Assembly: GCA_047975545.1 (NCBI GenBank)
Contig: JBKEDS010000011.1
Coordinates: 1 to 64,000 of the forward strand
DNA from: JBKEDS01 sp047975545
GTDB taxonomy: Bacteria > Bacteroidota > Bacteroidia > Flavobacteriales > Flavobacteriaceae
Reading direction: 5' to 3'
Length of the DNA: 64,000 nucleotides
Each line of letters opens with the position of its first letter. Position 1 is the first letter of the stretch. A model generated the notes under the pieces. The model had not been told where the DNA came from and searched no databases. It saw only the letters and a list, made by a program, of their open reading frames with translations. Made by a program: the position numbers and the translations under genes. This document shows positions 32,305-40,765 of this stretch, piece after piece.

Positions 32305-34242
32305 ATGAGCGAAGAAAACAAAAAAGGCTATTCGGCCGACAGTATTCAGGCGTTAGAAGGTATGGAACACGTGCGTATGCGCCCGTCCATGTATATTGGC
32401 GATGTAGGCACGCGCGGTTTGCACCACTTGGTTTACGAGGTGGTGGACAACTCCATAGACGAAGCCCTGGCCGGATATTGCAACAATATAACCGTAATTA
32501 TTAACGAGGACAACTCGATAACTACCGAGGACGATGGTCGCGGTATCCCTGTGGATTTGCATAAAAAAGAAGGCGTATCGGCCCTTGAGGTGGTTATGAC
32601 CAAAATTGGCGCCGGTGGTAAGTTCGACAAGGATTCGTACAAAGTATCGGGCGGTCTCCACGGGGTGGGGGTAAGTTGTGTTAACGCACTTTCCGAGCAC
32701 CTTACCGCTACCGTTTACCGCGACGGCAAAATATGGCAACAGGAATACGAAAGGGGCAAAACCCTGTATCCCGTTAAACAAACGGGCGAAACCGATAAAC
32801 GGGGTACTACCGTAACTTTTAAGCCGGACCCAACCATTTTCCAGCAAACGGTAGAGTATAGTTACGACACTTTGGCAAGCCGAATGCGCGAGCTGGCGTA
32901 TTTAAATAAAGGTATTACCATACACCTTATAGATAAGCGGGCTAAAAAAGAAGATGGTTCTTTCGAAGGTGAAACATTTCATTCCGAAGAAGGCCTAAAG
33001 GAATTTATCCAATATCTCGATGCCACGCGCGAGCCTTTAATGCAAAACGTTATTTCGTTCGAGGGCGATAAAAACGGCGTACCCGTAGAGGTGGCCATGG
33101 TGTACAATACCTCGTATGCCGAAAACCTGCACTCGTACGTAAACAATATTAACACCCACGAGGGCGGAACGCATTTATCGGGATTTAGGCGAGGATTAAC
33201 CATGACCCTTAAAAAATATGCCGACGAATCGGGTATGCTGGATAAGTTGAAGTTCGATATTGCGGGCGACGATTTCCGTGAGGGCCTAACCGCCATCGTG
33301 TCGGTAAAAGTGGCCGAACCGCAGTTCGAGGGGCAAACCAAAACCAAACTGGGCAATAGGGAAGTGTCGGCCTCGGTAAGCCAAGCCGTTTCCGAAATGC
33401 TAACCGATTATTTGGAAGAACACCCCGACGATGCTAAAACCATTGTGCAAAAAGTGATTTTGGCGGCGCAAGCACGCCATGCCGCACAAAAAGCACGCGA
33501 AATGGTACAGCGCAAAACCCCGATGAGCATTGGTGGATTGCCCGGGAAATTAAGCGACTGCTCCGAGCAAGACCCCGAAAAATGCGAAGTGTTCCTGGTC
33601 GAGGGCGACTCGGCGGGCGGTACCGCCAAACAAGGCCGCGACAGGGCGTTTCAAGCTATTTTGCCGTTGCGAGGTAAAATCTTGAACGTTGAAAAAGCCA
33701 TGACCCATAAGGTGTTCGAAAACGAGGAAATAAAAAACATCTTTACCGCTTTGGGCGTTACCATTGGTACCGAAGACGACAGCAAGGCCCTAAACCTTTC
33801 GAAATTGCGTTACCATAAAATTGTAATTATGTGTGATGCCGATATCGATGGTAGTCACATTGCTACCTTAATATTAACCTTTTTCTTTAGGTATATGCGC
33901 GAGCTAATCGAGGCCGGACACGTTTACATTGCCACGCCACCATTGTATTTGGTTAAAAAAGGCAATAAAAAAGCCTACGCATGGAACGATAAGGAACGCG
34001 ACGGTATTGCCGAGGAATATGGCGGAAGCGTAAACATACAGCGTTATAAAGGTTTGGGTGAAATGAACGCCGAACAACTTTGGGACACCACCATGAACCC
34101 CGAGTTCAGGACCTTGCGCCAAGTAAACATCGACAACGGTACCGAAGCCGATAGGATTTTCTCTATGCTTATGGGCGACGAAGTGCCGCCACGTCGGGAG
34201 TTTATCGAAAAAAATGCCATTTACGCCAATATTGATGCGTAA
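32305..34242 (+). CDS. gyrB: DNA gyrase subunit B
   Basis: GyrB provides the ATPase of gyrase, which introduces negative supercoils with GyrA. The 645-residue protein begins with the GHKL ATPase (EVVDNSIDEALAGYC, DDGRGIPV, GGLHGVGVSCVNAL), continues through the transducer domain, and ends with the TOPRIM domain (VEGDSAGGTAKQGRDRAFQ and DADIDGSHI) and the RYKGLGEMNAEQLWDTTMNPE tail. Length and YSADSIQALEGMEHVRMRPSMYIGD favour GyrB over ParE. It stands alone, flanked by its own promoter and terminator. Confidence 0.97.
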   Translation: MSEENKKGYSADSIQALEGMEHVRMRPSMYIGDVGTRGLHHLVYEVVDNSIDEALAGYCNNITVIINEDNSITTEDDGRGIPVDLHKKEGVSALEVVMTKIGAGGKFDKDSYKVSGGLHGVGVSCVNALSEHLTATVYRDGKIWQQEYERGKTLYPVKQTGETDKRGTTVTFKPDPTIFQQTVEYSYDTLASRMRELAYLNKGITIHLIDKRAKKEDGSFEGETFHSEEGLKEFIQYLDATREPLMQNVISFEGDKNGVPVEVAMVYNTSYAENLHSYVNNINTHEGGTHLSGFRRGLTMTLKKYADESGMLDKLKFDIAGDDFREGLTAIVSVKVAEPQFEGQTKTKLGNREVSASVSQAVSEMLTDYLEEHPDDAKTIVQKVILAAQARHAAQKAREMVQRKTPMSIGGLPGKLSDCSEQDPEKCEVFLVEGDSAGGTAKQGRDRAFQAILPLRGKILNVEKAMTHKVFENEEIKNIFTALGVTIGTEDDSKALNLSKLRYHKIVIMCDADIDGSHIATLILTFFFRYMRELIEAGHVYIATPPLYLVKKGNKKAYAWNDKERDGIAEEYGGSVNIQRYKGLGEMNAEQLWDTTMNPEFRTLRQVNIDNGTEADRIFSMLMGDEVPPRREFIEKNAIYANIDA

Positions 34243-34266
34243 ATAGGTTTTGGAATTATAATAAAG

Positions 34267-34306
34267 AGGCTATCTGAAAAATAACAATCTTTTAGATAGC
34301 CTTTTT
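34267..34306 (+). terminator. gyrB terminator
   Basis: AGGCTATCT (34267-34275) pairs with AGATAGCCT (34294-34302), followed by T residues to 34306; the inner part adds A-T pairs. Confidence 0.85.
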
Positions 34307-34344
34307 GGTTTTAAAAGCAAGGCTATTTATGCCTTTATTGTAAA

Positions 34345-36195
34345 ATGAAAGTTTTTTCGCTTATATATATTTTTTTAAACGTATTCCAAATATCGTTTCT
34401 GTTTGCCCAAAACGACACCCAAATATTTAAGGCCTTTGGGGTAAATCCATCTGTTCCCAACGATTCCCTGTTCAAAAATATAGCAAACGCCAAAAACCTA
34501 ACCGAAAGGGTTAGTGCTACAAACCAATTAATACAATTTCACGAGGTGCGGGGCAATCTGGATTCTGTTGTGTTTTATGGTAATAGGCTTTATGTTGAAA
34601 TTTCAGAAACCAATTCAATCAATAAAGAAAATTATTTGGCCAAGGCAGCCCTTGCAACGGCTAACGGAAAATATACCAAGGGCTTGTACGACGAGGCCTT
34701 AAAGTGGTACTTAAAGGGCATTGCGCATTCCAAGGCAAGCCAGGACAAGGCATTGCTGTTGGAAAACCAATTGGGTCTGGGCAGCGTTAAGGTTGTTCGG
34801 GGTAATGCGGATGAGGGCATTGCCATAGTTAAAGCCTGTGCCGAAAAAGCAACAAACCCCGAACAGAAACACGATGCCTACAAGCAATTGGGCAATATTA
34901 TGTTCAATACGGGCAATTTTAAGGAATCCCGCACGTATTACAAAAAAGCAAATGTGTTTTATGGTGAAAACGGGTTTTTAAAGAAGAAATTGGAAACCAA
35001 TTTGTTCTTGGCCCGGTTGTTGGAAGTTGAAGGCAAAACGGACGATGCCCTCAGTACATACTTTCAGGTTTTTGACCAGGCTTTAATCAATAATTTTTTT
35101 GTTCTGTACGCCAAAGCGGGCAATGATATAGGAGCACTCTATTTAAAACAGGGCGATTTTGATAATGCCCAAAAAATACTGTCGACCGTATACATTAACG
35201 CCGTTCAATGGGGGAATATCGAAATTGAAAAACAAGCCATTTTTAGTCTGCAAAAGGCGCATGCCCAAACAGGCGATTTTAAAAATGCCTATGCCCTAAT
35301 GACCCAATTTGTTAGGGTTAACAACGATATTTTAAACAACCAAAACAAACAACAGGTAAACGAGCTGGAGGTGCAATACAAAACCCTGCAACAGCAACAG
35401 GAAATAAGTAGGCAAAAAACCATAAAAATAAGTTTGCTTGTTGGGTTTATAATAATACTCATTCCCGTTTTGGGTGTGTTGTATATGTACTACCAAAAGC
35501 TGCAAACCCAAAGCAGGCTAAACAAAATACAAGAAGAAATTAATGCCCAAAAAATAGCAGCATTGCTTAGGGGGCAAGAATTAAAATTGGTAAAAGCATC
35601 GTTGGAGGGTCAGGAGCAAGAGCGCAAGCGCATATCCAAGGAACTTCACGACGGTATTGGGGGTAACTTGGCCACTATAAAATTACAGTTGTCCAACCAA
35701 GAGGCGGTTTCAAGCCAAGTTATACAGCAGGTGGACGATACCTATAACCAAGTTAGGGAATTGTCGCACGACCTAATGCCAAAACGGTTTCAAAATACCG
35801 CATTCACTTTCCTGTTGCTTGATTATGTCGATAATATCAGGAATCATTCAGAAGAAAAAATAAACCTACAAATACATTCCGAAAGCGCCATCAATGCTCT
35901 CCCCGAAACCTTAAAAGCCGAGCTATTTAAAATTGTACAAGAGTTGTTAACCAATACATTAAAGCACGCCAAGGCTTCGCAAATCGATATTCAGCTTTCA
36001 ATATTTGATAACGATTTAAAACTCCTTTTTGAGGACGATGGGGTAGGCTTCAACAAAGCACAAGTTAAATACGGATTGGGGTTGAGTAGTATTTCCGATA
36101 GGCTAAAAATCCTAAAAGGCCGTATCTTTATAGACGCTTTTCCCGGTAGGGGAACGGTAGTAGATGTTGATGTACCAATAAAAAATGAAGAATAA
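34345..36195 (+). CDS. TPR-containing sensor histidine kinase (HisKA_3/NarX type)
   Basis: A 616-residue kinase. A signal sequence precedes a periplasmic or cytoplasmic array of tetratricopeptide repeats (for example YDEALKWYLKGIAHSKA, FKESRTYYKKANVFY, FDNAQKILSTVY), then one transmembrane helix (ISLLVGFIIILIPVLGVLYMYY, about residues 370-390), a coiled coil, the H box KRISKELHDGIGG with the phosphoacceptor His near residue 435, and a HATPase_c domain (ELLTNTLKHAKAS, EDDGVGF, GLGLSSISDRL). It overlaps by direct contact with the response-regulator gene (stop followed at once by ATG). The stimulus is unknown. Confidence 0.92.
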   Translation: MKVFSLIYIFLNVFQISFLFAQNDTQIFKAFGVNPSVPNDSLFKNIANAKNLTERVSATNQLIQFHEVRGNLDSVVFYGNRLYVEISETNSINKENYLAKAALATANGKYTKGLYDEALKWYLKGIAHSKASQDKALLLENQLGLGSVKVVRGNADEGIAIVKACAEKATNPEQKHDAYKQLGNIMFNTGNFKESRTYYKKANVFYGENGFLKKKLETNLFLARLLEVEGKTDDALSTYFQVFDQALINNFFVLYAKAGNDIGALYLKQGDFDNAQKILSTVYINAVQWGNIEIEKQAIFSLQKAHAQTGDFKNAYALMTQFVRVNNDILNNQNKQQVNELEVQYKTLQQQQEISRQKTIKISLLVGFIIILIPVLGVLYMYYQKLQTQSRLNKIQEEINAQKIAALLRGQELKLVKASLEGQEQERKRISKELHDGIGGNLATIKLQLSNQEAVSSQVIQQVDDTYNQVRELSHDLMPKRFQNTAFTFLLLDYVDNIRNHSEEKINLQIHSESAINALPETLKAELFKIVQELLTNTLKHAKASQIDIQLSIFDNDLKLLFEDDGVGFNKAQVKYGLGLSSISDRLKILKGRIFIDAFPGRGTVVDVDVPIKNEE

Positions 36196-36837
36196 ATGAT
36201 TTATAACCTTATTTTGGCCGATGACCACAAAATGTTTTTGGACGGATTGTTGAGCATTTTTAAAGCCGAAGACCATTGTCAAATCCTGTTAACCGCCAAT
36301 AACGGCAGCCAAGTTGTTAAATTTTTGAATAATAACCCGGAAAGCAATGTGCATTTGGTTATTAGCGATATATCGATGCCCGATGTCGATGGGCTTCAGC
36401 TAAACCATTACATAAAACAGGAACACTCAAAAACAAAGGTTTTAATCGTGAGCATGCACACCAATGCCAACATGATTGAGACCTTAATAAAAAATGATGT
36501 GGATGGATATGTTTCCAAAAATGCCCCCAAAGCCGAACTTTTAAATGCCGTAACCACTATTTTAAATGGTGAAAAATATTTTTCGCAAGCCATAAAGCAA
36601 GCCTATACCGAAAGTGTTTTTAGTAATAAAAAAACCGCCCAAATTGAGCTTACCACAAGGGAAAAAGAAGTGTTAAAACTTATTGCCGAAGAACTTACTA
36701 CCCAAGAAATAGCCGATGCCCTTTTTTTAAGCAAGCACACCATAGAAAGCTACCGCAAAAATTTAATTTCGAAATTGAACGTAAAAAACTTAGCGGGCTT
36801 AACTAAATACGCTATAAAACTGGGTTTGGTGGAGTAG
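36196..36837 (+). CDS. NarL/LuxR-family response regulator
   Basis: A 213-residue regulator. The receiver domain has the acidic pair ADDH, phosphoacceptor Asp58 in LVISDISMPDVDG, Thr/Ser in VSMHTNA and Lys in VSKNAP. The C-terminal LuxR helix-turn-helix reads LTTREKEVLKLIAEELTTQEIADALFLSKHTIESYRKNLISKL. It is the partner of the kinase encoded directly upstream, with no gap between the genes. A CCCCTG-AAAA-CAGGGG inverted repeat 23 bases downstream may be a binding site. Confidence 0.95.
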   Translation: MIYNLILADDHKMFLDGLLSIFKAEDHCQILLTANNGSQVVKFLNNNPESNVHLVISDISMPDVDGLQLNHYIKQEHSKTKVLIVSMHTNANMIETLIKNDVDGYVSKNAPKAELLNAVTTILNGEKYFSQAIKQAYTESVFSNKKTAQIELTTREKEVLKLIAEELTTQEIADALFLSKHTIESYRKNLISKLNVKNLAGLTKYAIKLGLVE

Positions 36838-36859
36838 CCTTGCGCACCCAAAAACCAAC

Positions 36860-36875
36860 CCCCTGAAAACAGGGG
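36860..36875. promoter_or_regulatory. candidate operator, interrupted palindrome CCCCTG-AAAA-CAGGGG
   Basis: A GC-rich inverted repeat with a 4-base centre lies in A/T-rich DNA just after the response-regulator gene and about 95 bases before the next gene. The 6-4-6 spacing suits a dimeric NarL-type regulator. No T run follows, so it is not a normal terminator. Confidence 0.4.
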
Positions 36876-36969
36876 TGTCAATTTCGCTATTTGTAGGCTA
36901 TTAAAAAGCGGCCGCGTATTGCAATTTTGTACCGTAACATTTTAGCAATAATTTTAAAACCTTTTTATC

Positions 36970-37395
36970 ATGATTTACGGAATTTCATTAGTATTTTTAA
37001 GTATTTTGGCAGTACCATCGCTAATTTTATCAAAAAAACCAAACGCTAAGGAGCTATTGGAAAAAATAGAGCCTTACCAAGGCTGGATAGGCCTTGTGTT
37101 TTGCATTTGGGGTATTTGGGGTATTATTTCGGCTATTTTAAATCTGGGCTGGTTAACAACGGCGCCCATTTGGTGGGTTACGCTTTTGGCGGGTAGCATT
37201 GTAGAGGCCGGATTGGGCTTTATGTTGGGCTATGGCACGATAAGCAAACTGTTTTTGTCCAACAGCGAAAACGCTAAGGCTAAAGCCGAGGAAATAAGGG
37301 AGAAAATAGCCCCAAAACAAGGCAAATTGGGAATTTTGGGTATTATTGTAGGCGTATGGATGATTGTGGCATCATTACTATTTACAATTGTTTAA
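36970..37395 (+). CDS. small integral membrane protein, unknown function
   Basis: A 141-residue protein with four hydrophobic segments: residues 1-20 (ISLVFLSILAVPSLIL), 38-60 (WIGLVFCIWGIWGIISAIL), 68-92 (WWVTLLAGSIVEAGLGFML) and 120-141 (LGILGIIVGVWMIVASLLF). The loops contain two similar charged motifs, KPNAKELLEKIEPYQGWIG and KAKAEEIREKIAPKQGKLG, which suggests an internal duplication of a hydrophobic-charged unit. No family recognised. It is the first gene after the two-component system and followed 42 bases later by the SIMPL-like gene. Confidence 0.7.
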   Translation: MIYGISLVFLSILAVPSLILSKKPNAKELLEKIEPYQGWIGLVFCIWGIWGIISAILNLGWLTTAPIWWVTLLAGSIVEAGLGFMLGYGTISKLFLSNSENAKAKAEEIREKIAPKQGKLGILGIIVGVWMIVASLLFTIV

Positions 37396-37437
37396 ACGAA
37401 AAGAAACAAAACAAAACAAACAAATAAATATTAACAG

Positions 37438-38061
37438 ATGAAAAAGAACATTTTATTTATAACCTTAGTATTGGTAGGGATAATAAGCAATGCCCAAAAA
37501 TTAGATTTAGAAGGCTCGTTTATCGAGGTAAGGGCCGAAGTGCCCATAGAGGCCGAGGCCATATCGCACAGTTTGTCCATAACCCTAAACCAAGCCGAAA
37601 ATTACAATAATTATAGCGATTTAAGGTACCGGACATTTAAGGAACAGGAAGATTATTTGTTTAAATTTTTGGATAGCATTGGCGTAAAAACGGCGAATGT
37701 AGAAGAAGATAAAACCTATTTGCCCTCAAGCTATTACAAAAAATCGAAACGCTATAATATTTTAAACGTTACGCCCGACCAAATTTTAAGCCTTAACGAA
37801 ATAAATAAAAACGAAACCTATGTCGATAACCGAAAAACCAAGTACCGCATGGTAGATTCGGAAGAGGCCTTGATAGACAAAGCCATGGCTATGGCACGAA
37901 AAAAAGCCGAAATCGTGGCAAAAGCGGTCAATAAAAAACTATTGGACGTAAAATATGTAATATGCTCCAGTACGGTTGAAACCGATTTCGAATCCACTTA
38001 CGGTGTCGATTATTACAGCCGAAAATATTACGTGCAGGTAAGTTTTAATATTTCCGATTAG
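37438..38061 (+). CDS. secreted SIMPL-domain-like protein
   Basis: A 207-residue protein with a Sec signal peptide (MKKNILFITLVLVGIISNAQ). The mature part starts with a beta strand, has a central FLFKFLDSIGVKTANV-like helix-strand, and near the end the segment ALIDKAMAMARKKAEIVAKAV, typical of SIMPL (DUF541) proteins, which are periplasmic or outer-membrane-associated and linked to envelope stress. The C-terminus YYSRKYYVQVSFNISD fits the last strand of that fold. Assignment is moderate, since the protein is short of the full family pattern. Confidence 0.6.
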   Translation: MKKNILFITLVLVGIISNAQKLDLEGSFIEVRAEVPIEAEAISHSLSITLNQAENYNNYSDLRYRTFKEQEDYLFKFLDSIGVKTANVEEDKTYLPSSYYKKSKRYNILNVTPDQILSLNEINKNETYVDNRKTKYRMVDSEEALIDKAMAMARKKAEIVAKAVNKKLLDVKYVICSSTVETDFESTYGVDYYSRKYYVQVSFNISD

Positions 38062-38116
38062 AGCTCAAATAACAAAAAAGAACAATTAATTTTAAAAGCC
38101 CGTTTAAAGTTTTTTT

Positions 38117-38225
38117 TGAATATCCGTATTTATGCCTAAAATAAGTATTTTTTTGTCATCCTATGCAAATATAGGATGACAGAATCCAATAAATCTAAAG
38201 AATTAGGTATGAATACGGATATTCA
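38117..38225. repeat. nested palindromic MITE-like element, about 109 bp
   Basis: Outer 23-base inverted repeats (38117-38139 and 38203-38225, two mismatches, beginning TGAATATCCGTATT) enclose an inner perfect 11-base inverted repeat TGTCATCCTAT/ATAGGATGACA (38154-38164 and 38171-38181). AAGTTTTTT occurs on both sides (38107-38115 and 38228-38236), like a target-site duplication. No ORF inside. Confidence 0.55.
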
Positions 38226-38280
38226 TTAAGTTTTTTAATAGCAAATAAGCCTTAACAGGTTTAATAAACATAACTAAAAC

Positions 38281-38817
38281 ATGAAAAAAATAAAACGTAT
38301 TACAGTTGCCTTTTTGGTTATTTTATTAGTGGCTTGCCAGGGCAATACCCCTAATCAGGTAATCGACAGGGCGGTGCTAAACGCTAATTTGCTCTATGTA
38401 AATTATGGCAAAACCTATTTCGAACAGCTTGAAAACTTAAAGCGTTTCGACCAATTAAAGTATTACGAAAACAACCAAACGCACCCGGCAACGTACACCC
38501 AATACCTTGAAAAAGTAACCATTCCCGATATACAGGGTAAAATTGATAAAGTAAAAAAACTTTCGGTAAACAACGATAACAAAAAGCTAATTGAAGCCTC
38601 GCTACACTTGTTTGAATCCTGTATGGATTATTATAAGAACGATTATCCCGAAATAACCAAACTGTACGACCAAGAGCAACCAAAAGCGGTTATTGAAACC
38701 GCAATTTCGAGTTTTGAGGAGGCAACACTGGACGAATTTTACCAATTAAACGATGCCCTAAACCAAGAAGCAAAACCGTATGCCGAAAAACATGGTGTCG
38801 ATTTGATTATAAATTAA
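38281..38817 (+). CDS. hypothetical lipoprotein, helical
   Basis: A 178-residue protein with a lipobox LVAC (Cys19). The mature part is almost wholly helical and charged (NLLYVNYGKTYFEQLENLKRFDQLKYY, KIDKVKKLSVNNDNKK) with no Cys beyond the lipobox. It resembles no family that I recognise. It is followed by a strong terminator, which ends the group of three envelope genes after the two-component system; a repeat element separates it from the SIMPL-like gene. Confidence 0.7.
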   Translation: MKKIKRITVAFLVILLVACQGNTPNQVIDRAVLNANLLYVNYGKTYFEQLENLKRFDQLKYYENNQTHPATYTQYLEKVTIPDIQGKIDKVKKLSVNNDNKKLIEASLHLFESCMDYYKNDYPEITKLYDQEQPKAVIETAISSFEEATLDEFYQLNDALNQEAKPYAEKHGVDLIIN

Positions 38818-38850
38818 TCAGAGTTCGGTGAAAAAAATCAAAATATAAAG

Positions 38851-38880
38851 AAGCTGTCTGTTTTAGGCAGCTTTTTTTTT
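38851..38880 (+). terminator. terminator after the helical lipoprotein gene
   Basis: AAGCTGTCT pairs with AGGCAGCTT (one G-U pair) around GTTTT, followed by nine T. Confidence 0.85.
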
Positions 38881-39071
38881 GAGTCCAGCTTAATTTTTTA
38901 GCTAATGATAAAAAGTCAAGACGAGTGCTTTATTAAAAGTATTTTAATTCGTACTTTAGCATGATTAAAATCATAAAACGTTTTGTGCTTGTTTGGTAAT
39001 TTCGCCCCAGAAAACGTATAAAACCAAGATTTCACTAAAAAATTCAATAAATAAATTAAAAACATTAAAAC

Positions 39072-39998
39072 ATGAAAGTAACAGTAGTAGGAGCAGGAGC
39101 AGTAGGTGCCAGTTGTGCCGAGTATATTGCCATTAAAAATTTTGCTTCGGAAGTTGTATTGTTGGACATCAAGGAAGGCTATGCCGAGGGTAAGGCCATG
39201 GACCTTATGCAAACCGCATCGTTAAACGGTTTCGATACCAAAATTACGGGCGTAACCAACGATTATGGCAAAACGGCCAATAGCGACATTTGCGTTATTA
39301 CCTCCGGTATTCCGCGCAAACCGGGCATGACTCGCGAGGAGCTTATCGGTATTAATGCCGGAATAGTAAAAACGGTTTCTTCTAATTTAATCCAACATTC
39401 CCCAAATACTATTATTATAGTAGTAAGCAACCCAATGGATACCATGACCTATTTGGTGCACAAATCCACCGGATTGCCAAAAAATAAAATTATAGGTATG
39501 GGCGGCGCATTGGATTCTGCCCGTTTTAAATACCGATTGGCCGAAGCATTGGGCGCGCCCATAAGCGATGTCGACGGTATGGTAGTTGGCGGGCATAGCG
39601 ATACCGGAATGGTGCCCTTAACCTCGCACGCCACAAGAAACAGCGTAAAAGTAACCGAATTTTTAAGCGCCGAGCGTTTACAGCAAGTAGCTGAAGACAC
39701 CAAAGTAGGCGGCGCCACGCTTACAAAATTATTGGGCACATCGGCTTGGTACGCACCGGGAGCAGCCGTTAGCGCATTGGCTCAGGCCATTGCCTGCGAC
39801 CAGAAAAAAATGTTCCCTTGCTCTACGTTGTTGGAAGGCGAATACGGCCTAAGCGATATTTGTATAGGCGTACCGGTAATCCTTGGTAAAAACGGTATTG
39901 AAAAAATAGTAAATATACCGTTAAGCGATGCCGAAAAAGCACACATGGTATCAAGTGCCGAAGGCGTTAGGAACACCAATAATTTATTGGACGTTTAA
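39072..39998 (+). CDS. mdh: malate dehydrogenase
   Basis: Mdh oxidises malate to oxaloacetate with NAD in the TCA cycle. The 308-residue protein has the dinucleotide-binding VVGAGAVGASCAEY, the substrate-binding Arg-rich loop GIPRKPGMTREELIGIN, SNPMDTMTYL and the catalytic His in VVGGHSDTGMVPL. Length and motifs match the lactate-dehydrogenase-like, homotetrameric Mdh group of Bacteroidota. It has its own terminator and so is probably monocistronic. Confidence 0.95.
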   Translation: MKVTVVGAGAVGASCAEYIAIKNFASEVVLLDIKEGYAEGKAMDLMQTASLNGFDTKITGVTNDYGKTANSDICVITSGIPRKPGMTREELIGINAGIVKTVSSNLIQHSPNTIIIVVSNPMDTMTYLVHKSTGLPKNKIIGMGGALDSARFKYRLAEALGAPISDVDGMVVGGHSDTGMVPLTSHATRNSVKVTEFLSAERLQQVAEDTKVGGATLTKLLGTSAWYAPGAAVSALAQAIACDQKKMFPCSTLLEGEYGLSDICIGVPVILGKNGIEKIVNIPLSDAEKAHMVSSAEGVRNTNNLLDV

Positions 39999-40028
39999 GA
40001 TTATAAAAATTAAATAGATATTTATAAG

Positions 40029-40057
40029 AAAGACTGTAGAAATACAGTCTTTTTTTT
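40029..40057 (+). terminator. mdh terminator
   Basis: AGACTGTA (40031-40038) pairs perfectly with TACAGTCT (40043-40050) around GAAA, flanked by A-T pairs and a run of T to 40057. A TAnnTTTG-like sequence (40057-40064) follows directly and could start the next gene's transcript almost at its ATG. Confidence 0.9.
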
Positions 40058-40068
40058 ATATTTGGCGC

Positions 40069-40674
40069 ATGAAAGCAAAATGGTACTTTGGTGCATTAAT
40101 AATAGCCCTTTCCGTATTGGGAATATCGTCGCGCAATGCGGCAAGCCCCAATCAGGAAATGGTACTAAACTTTGCGGACAAAAACATAACGTCCAACGAA
40201 GCCCAAAGTGCTATAACGCTAATTAAAAATCAACTTTTAAGCCTTGGCGCAACAGGAATTGAAGTAAACGAATTAAAATCGGGAAAACTCCATATAAGCT
40301 ATTATTGCAACACCCGGGCCAAAACGGTTAAGGATTTTATTTTAAGCCATACCGATTTAAGTATAGGTTGCGTTCAGCAAAAAGTACCAAAAACACCCAA
40401 AAGTAAAGGTGAAAAGGATTTTAAACTGGATGTTTTTGAAATTCATAAAAAAGCGGGGCCAGAATCGGGCTTTGACGGTAAAAGTATTCTAATTACAAAA
40501 CAGGATTTTGATAGGTTTAATAAACCCTATACCTATTCTTTTTGTAAGAATTTTTTAGCGTTTAATGATTTTGCTCCAAAAACCGAAACCTTCAAACGTT
40601 TTAAGTACATTGCAATTTCATTGGAAAACACCCTGCAAAACATTCAAAACGTTAGGGCGGGGCCGGAGTGCTAA
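40069..40674 (+). CDS. hypothetical secreted protein
   Basis: A 201-residue protein with an N-terminal hydrophobic segment (WYFGALIIALSVLGIS) that reads as a signal peptide or anchor. The remainder has no recognised domain; it includes a helix (NEAQSAITLIKNQLLSLGATGIEV), a strand segment ISYYCNTRAKTVKDF, a KTPKSKGEKDFK basic stretch, and ends AGPEC. It contains several Cys (YYCN, GCVQQ, FCKN, PEC) that could form disulfides in the periplasm. It ends about 90 bases before secDF, on the same strand. Function unknown. Confidence 0.6.
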   Translation: MKAKWYFGALIIALSVLGISSRNAASPNQEMVLNFADKNITSNEAQSAITLIKNQLLSLGATGIEVNELKSGKLHISYYCNTRAKTVKDFILSHTDLSIGCVQQKVPKTPKSKGEKDFKLDVFEIHKKAGPESGFDGKSILITKQDFDRFNKPYTYSFCKNFLAFNDFAPKTETFKRFKYIAISLENTLQNIQNVRAGPEC

Positions 40675-40765
40675 TTTCCATCTTTCAAAAAACGTCAAAA
40701 AAAACAATCAATTTAAATTCATAATCAACTTGTCCGATAAAATTTCGGGCATTAATACTTTAAAC

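Noticed and set aside
38905..38964. Short ORF (19 codons) between the lipoprotein terminator and mdh
   Set aside because: No repeated codon, hairpin or similarity that would make it a leader peptide.
40057..40064. TATATTTG as promoter of the 40069 gene
   Set aside because: It would place transcription start at or inside the ATG. It overlaps the mdh terminator T run and may be chance; not listed as a promoter on its own.
40565..40765. N-terminal extension of SecDF
   Set aside because: It overlaps the preceding gene in another frame and has no resemblance to SecD; the ATG at 40766 gives a normal first membrane helix.
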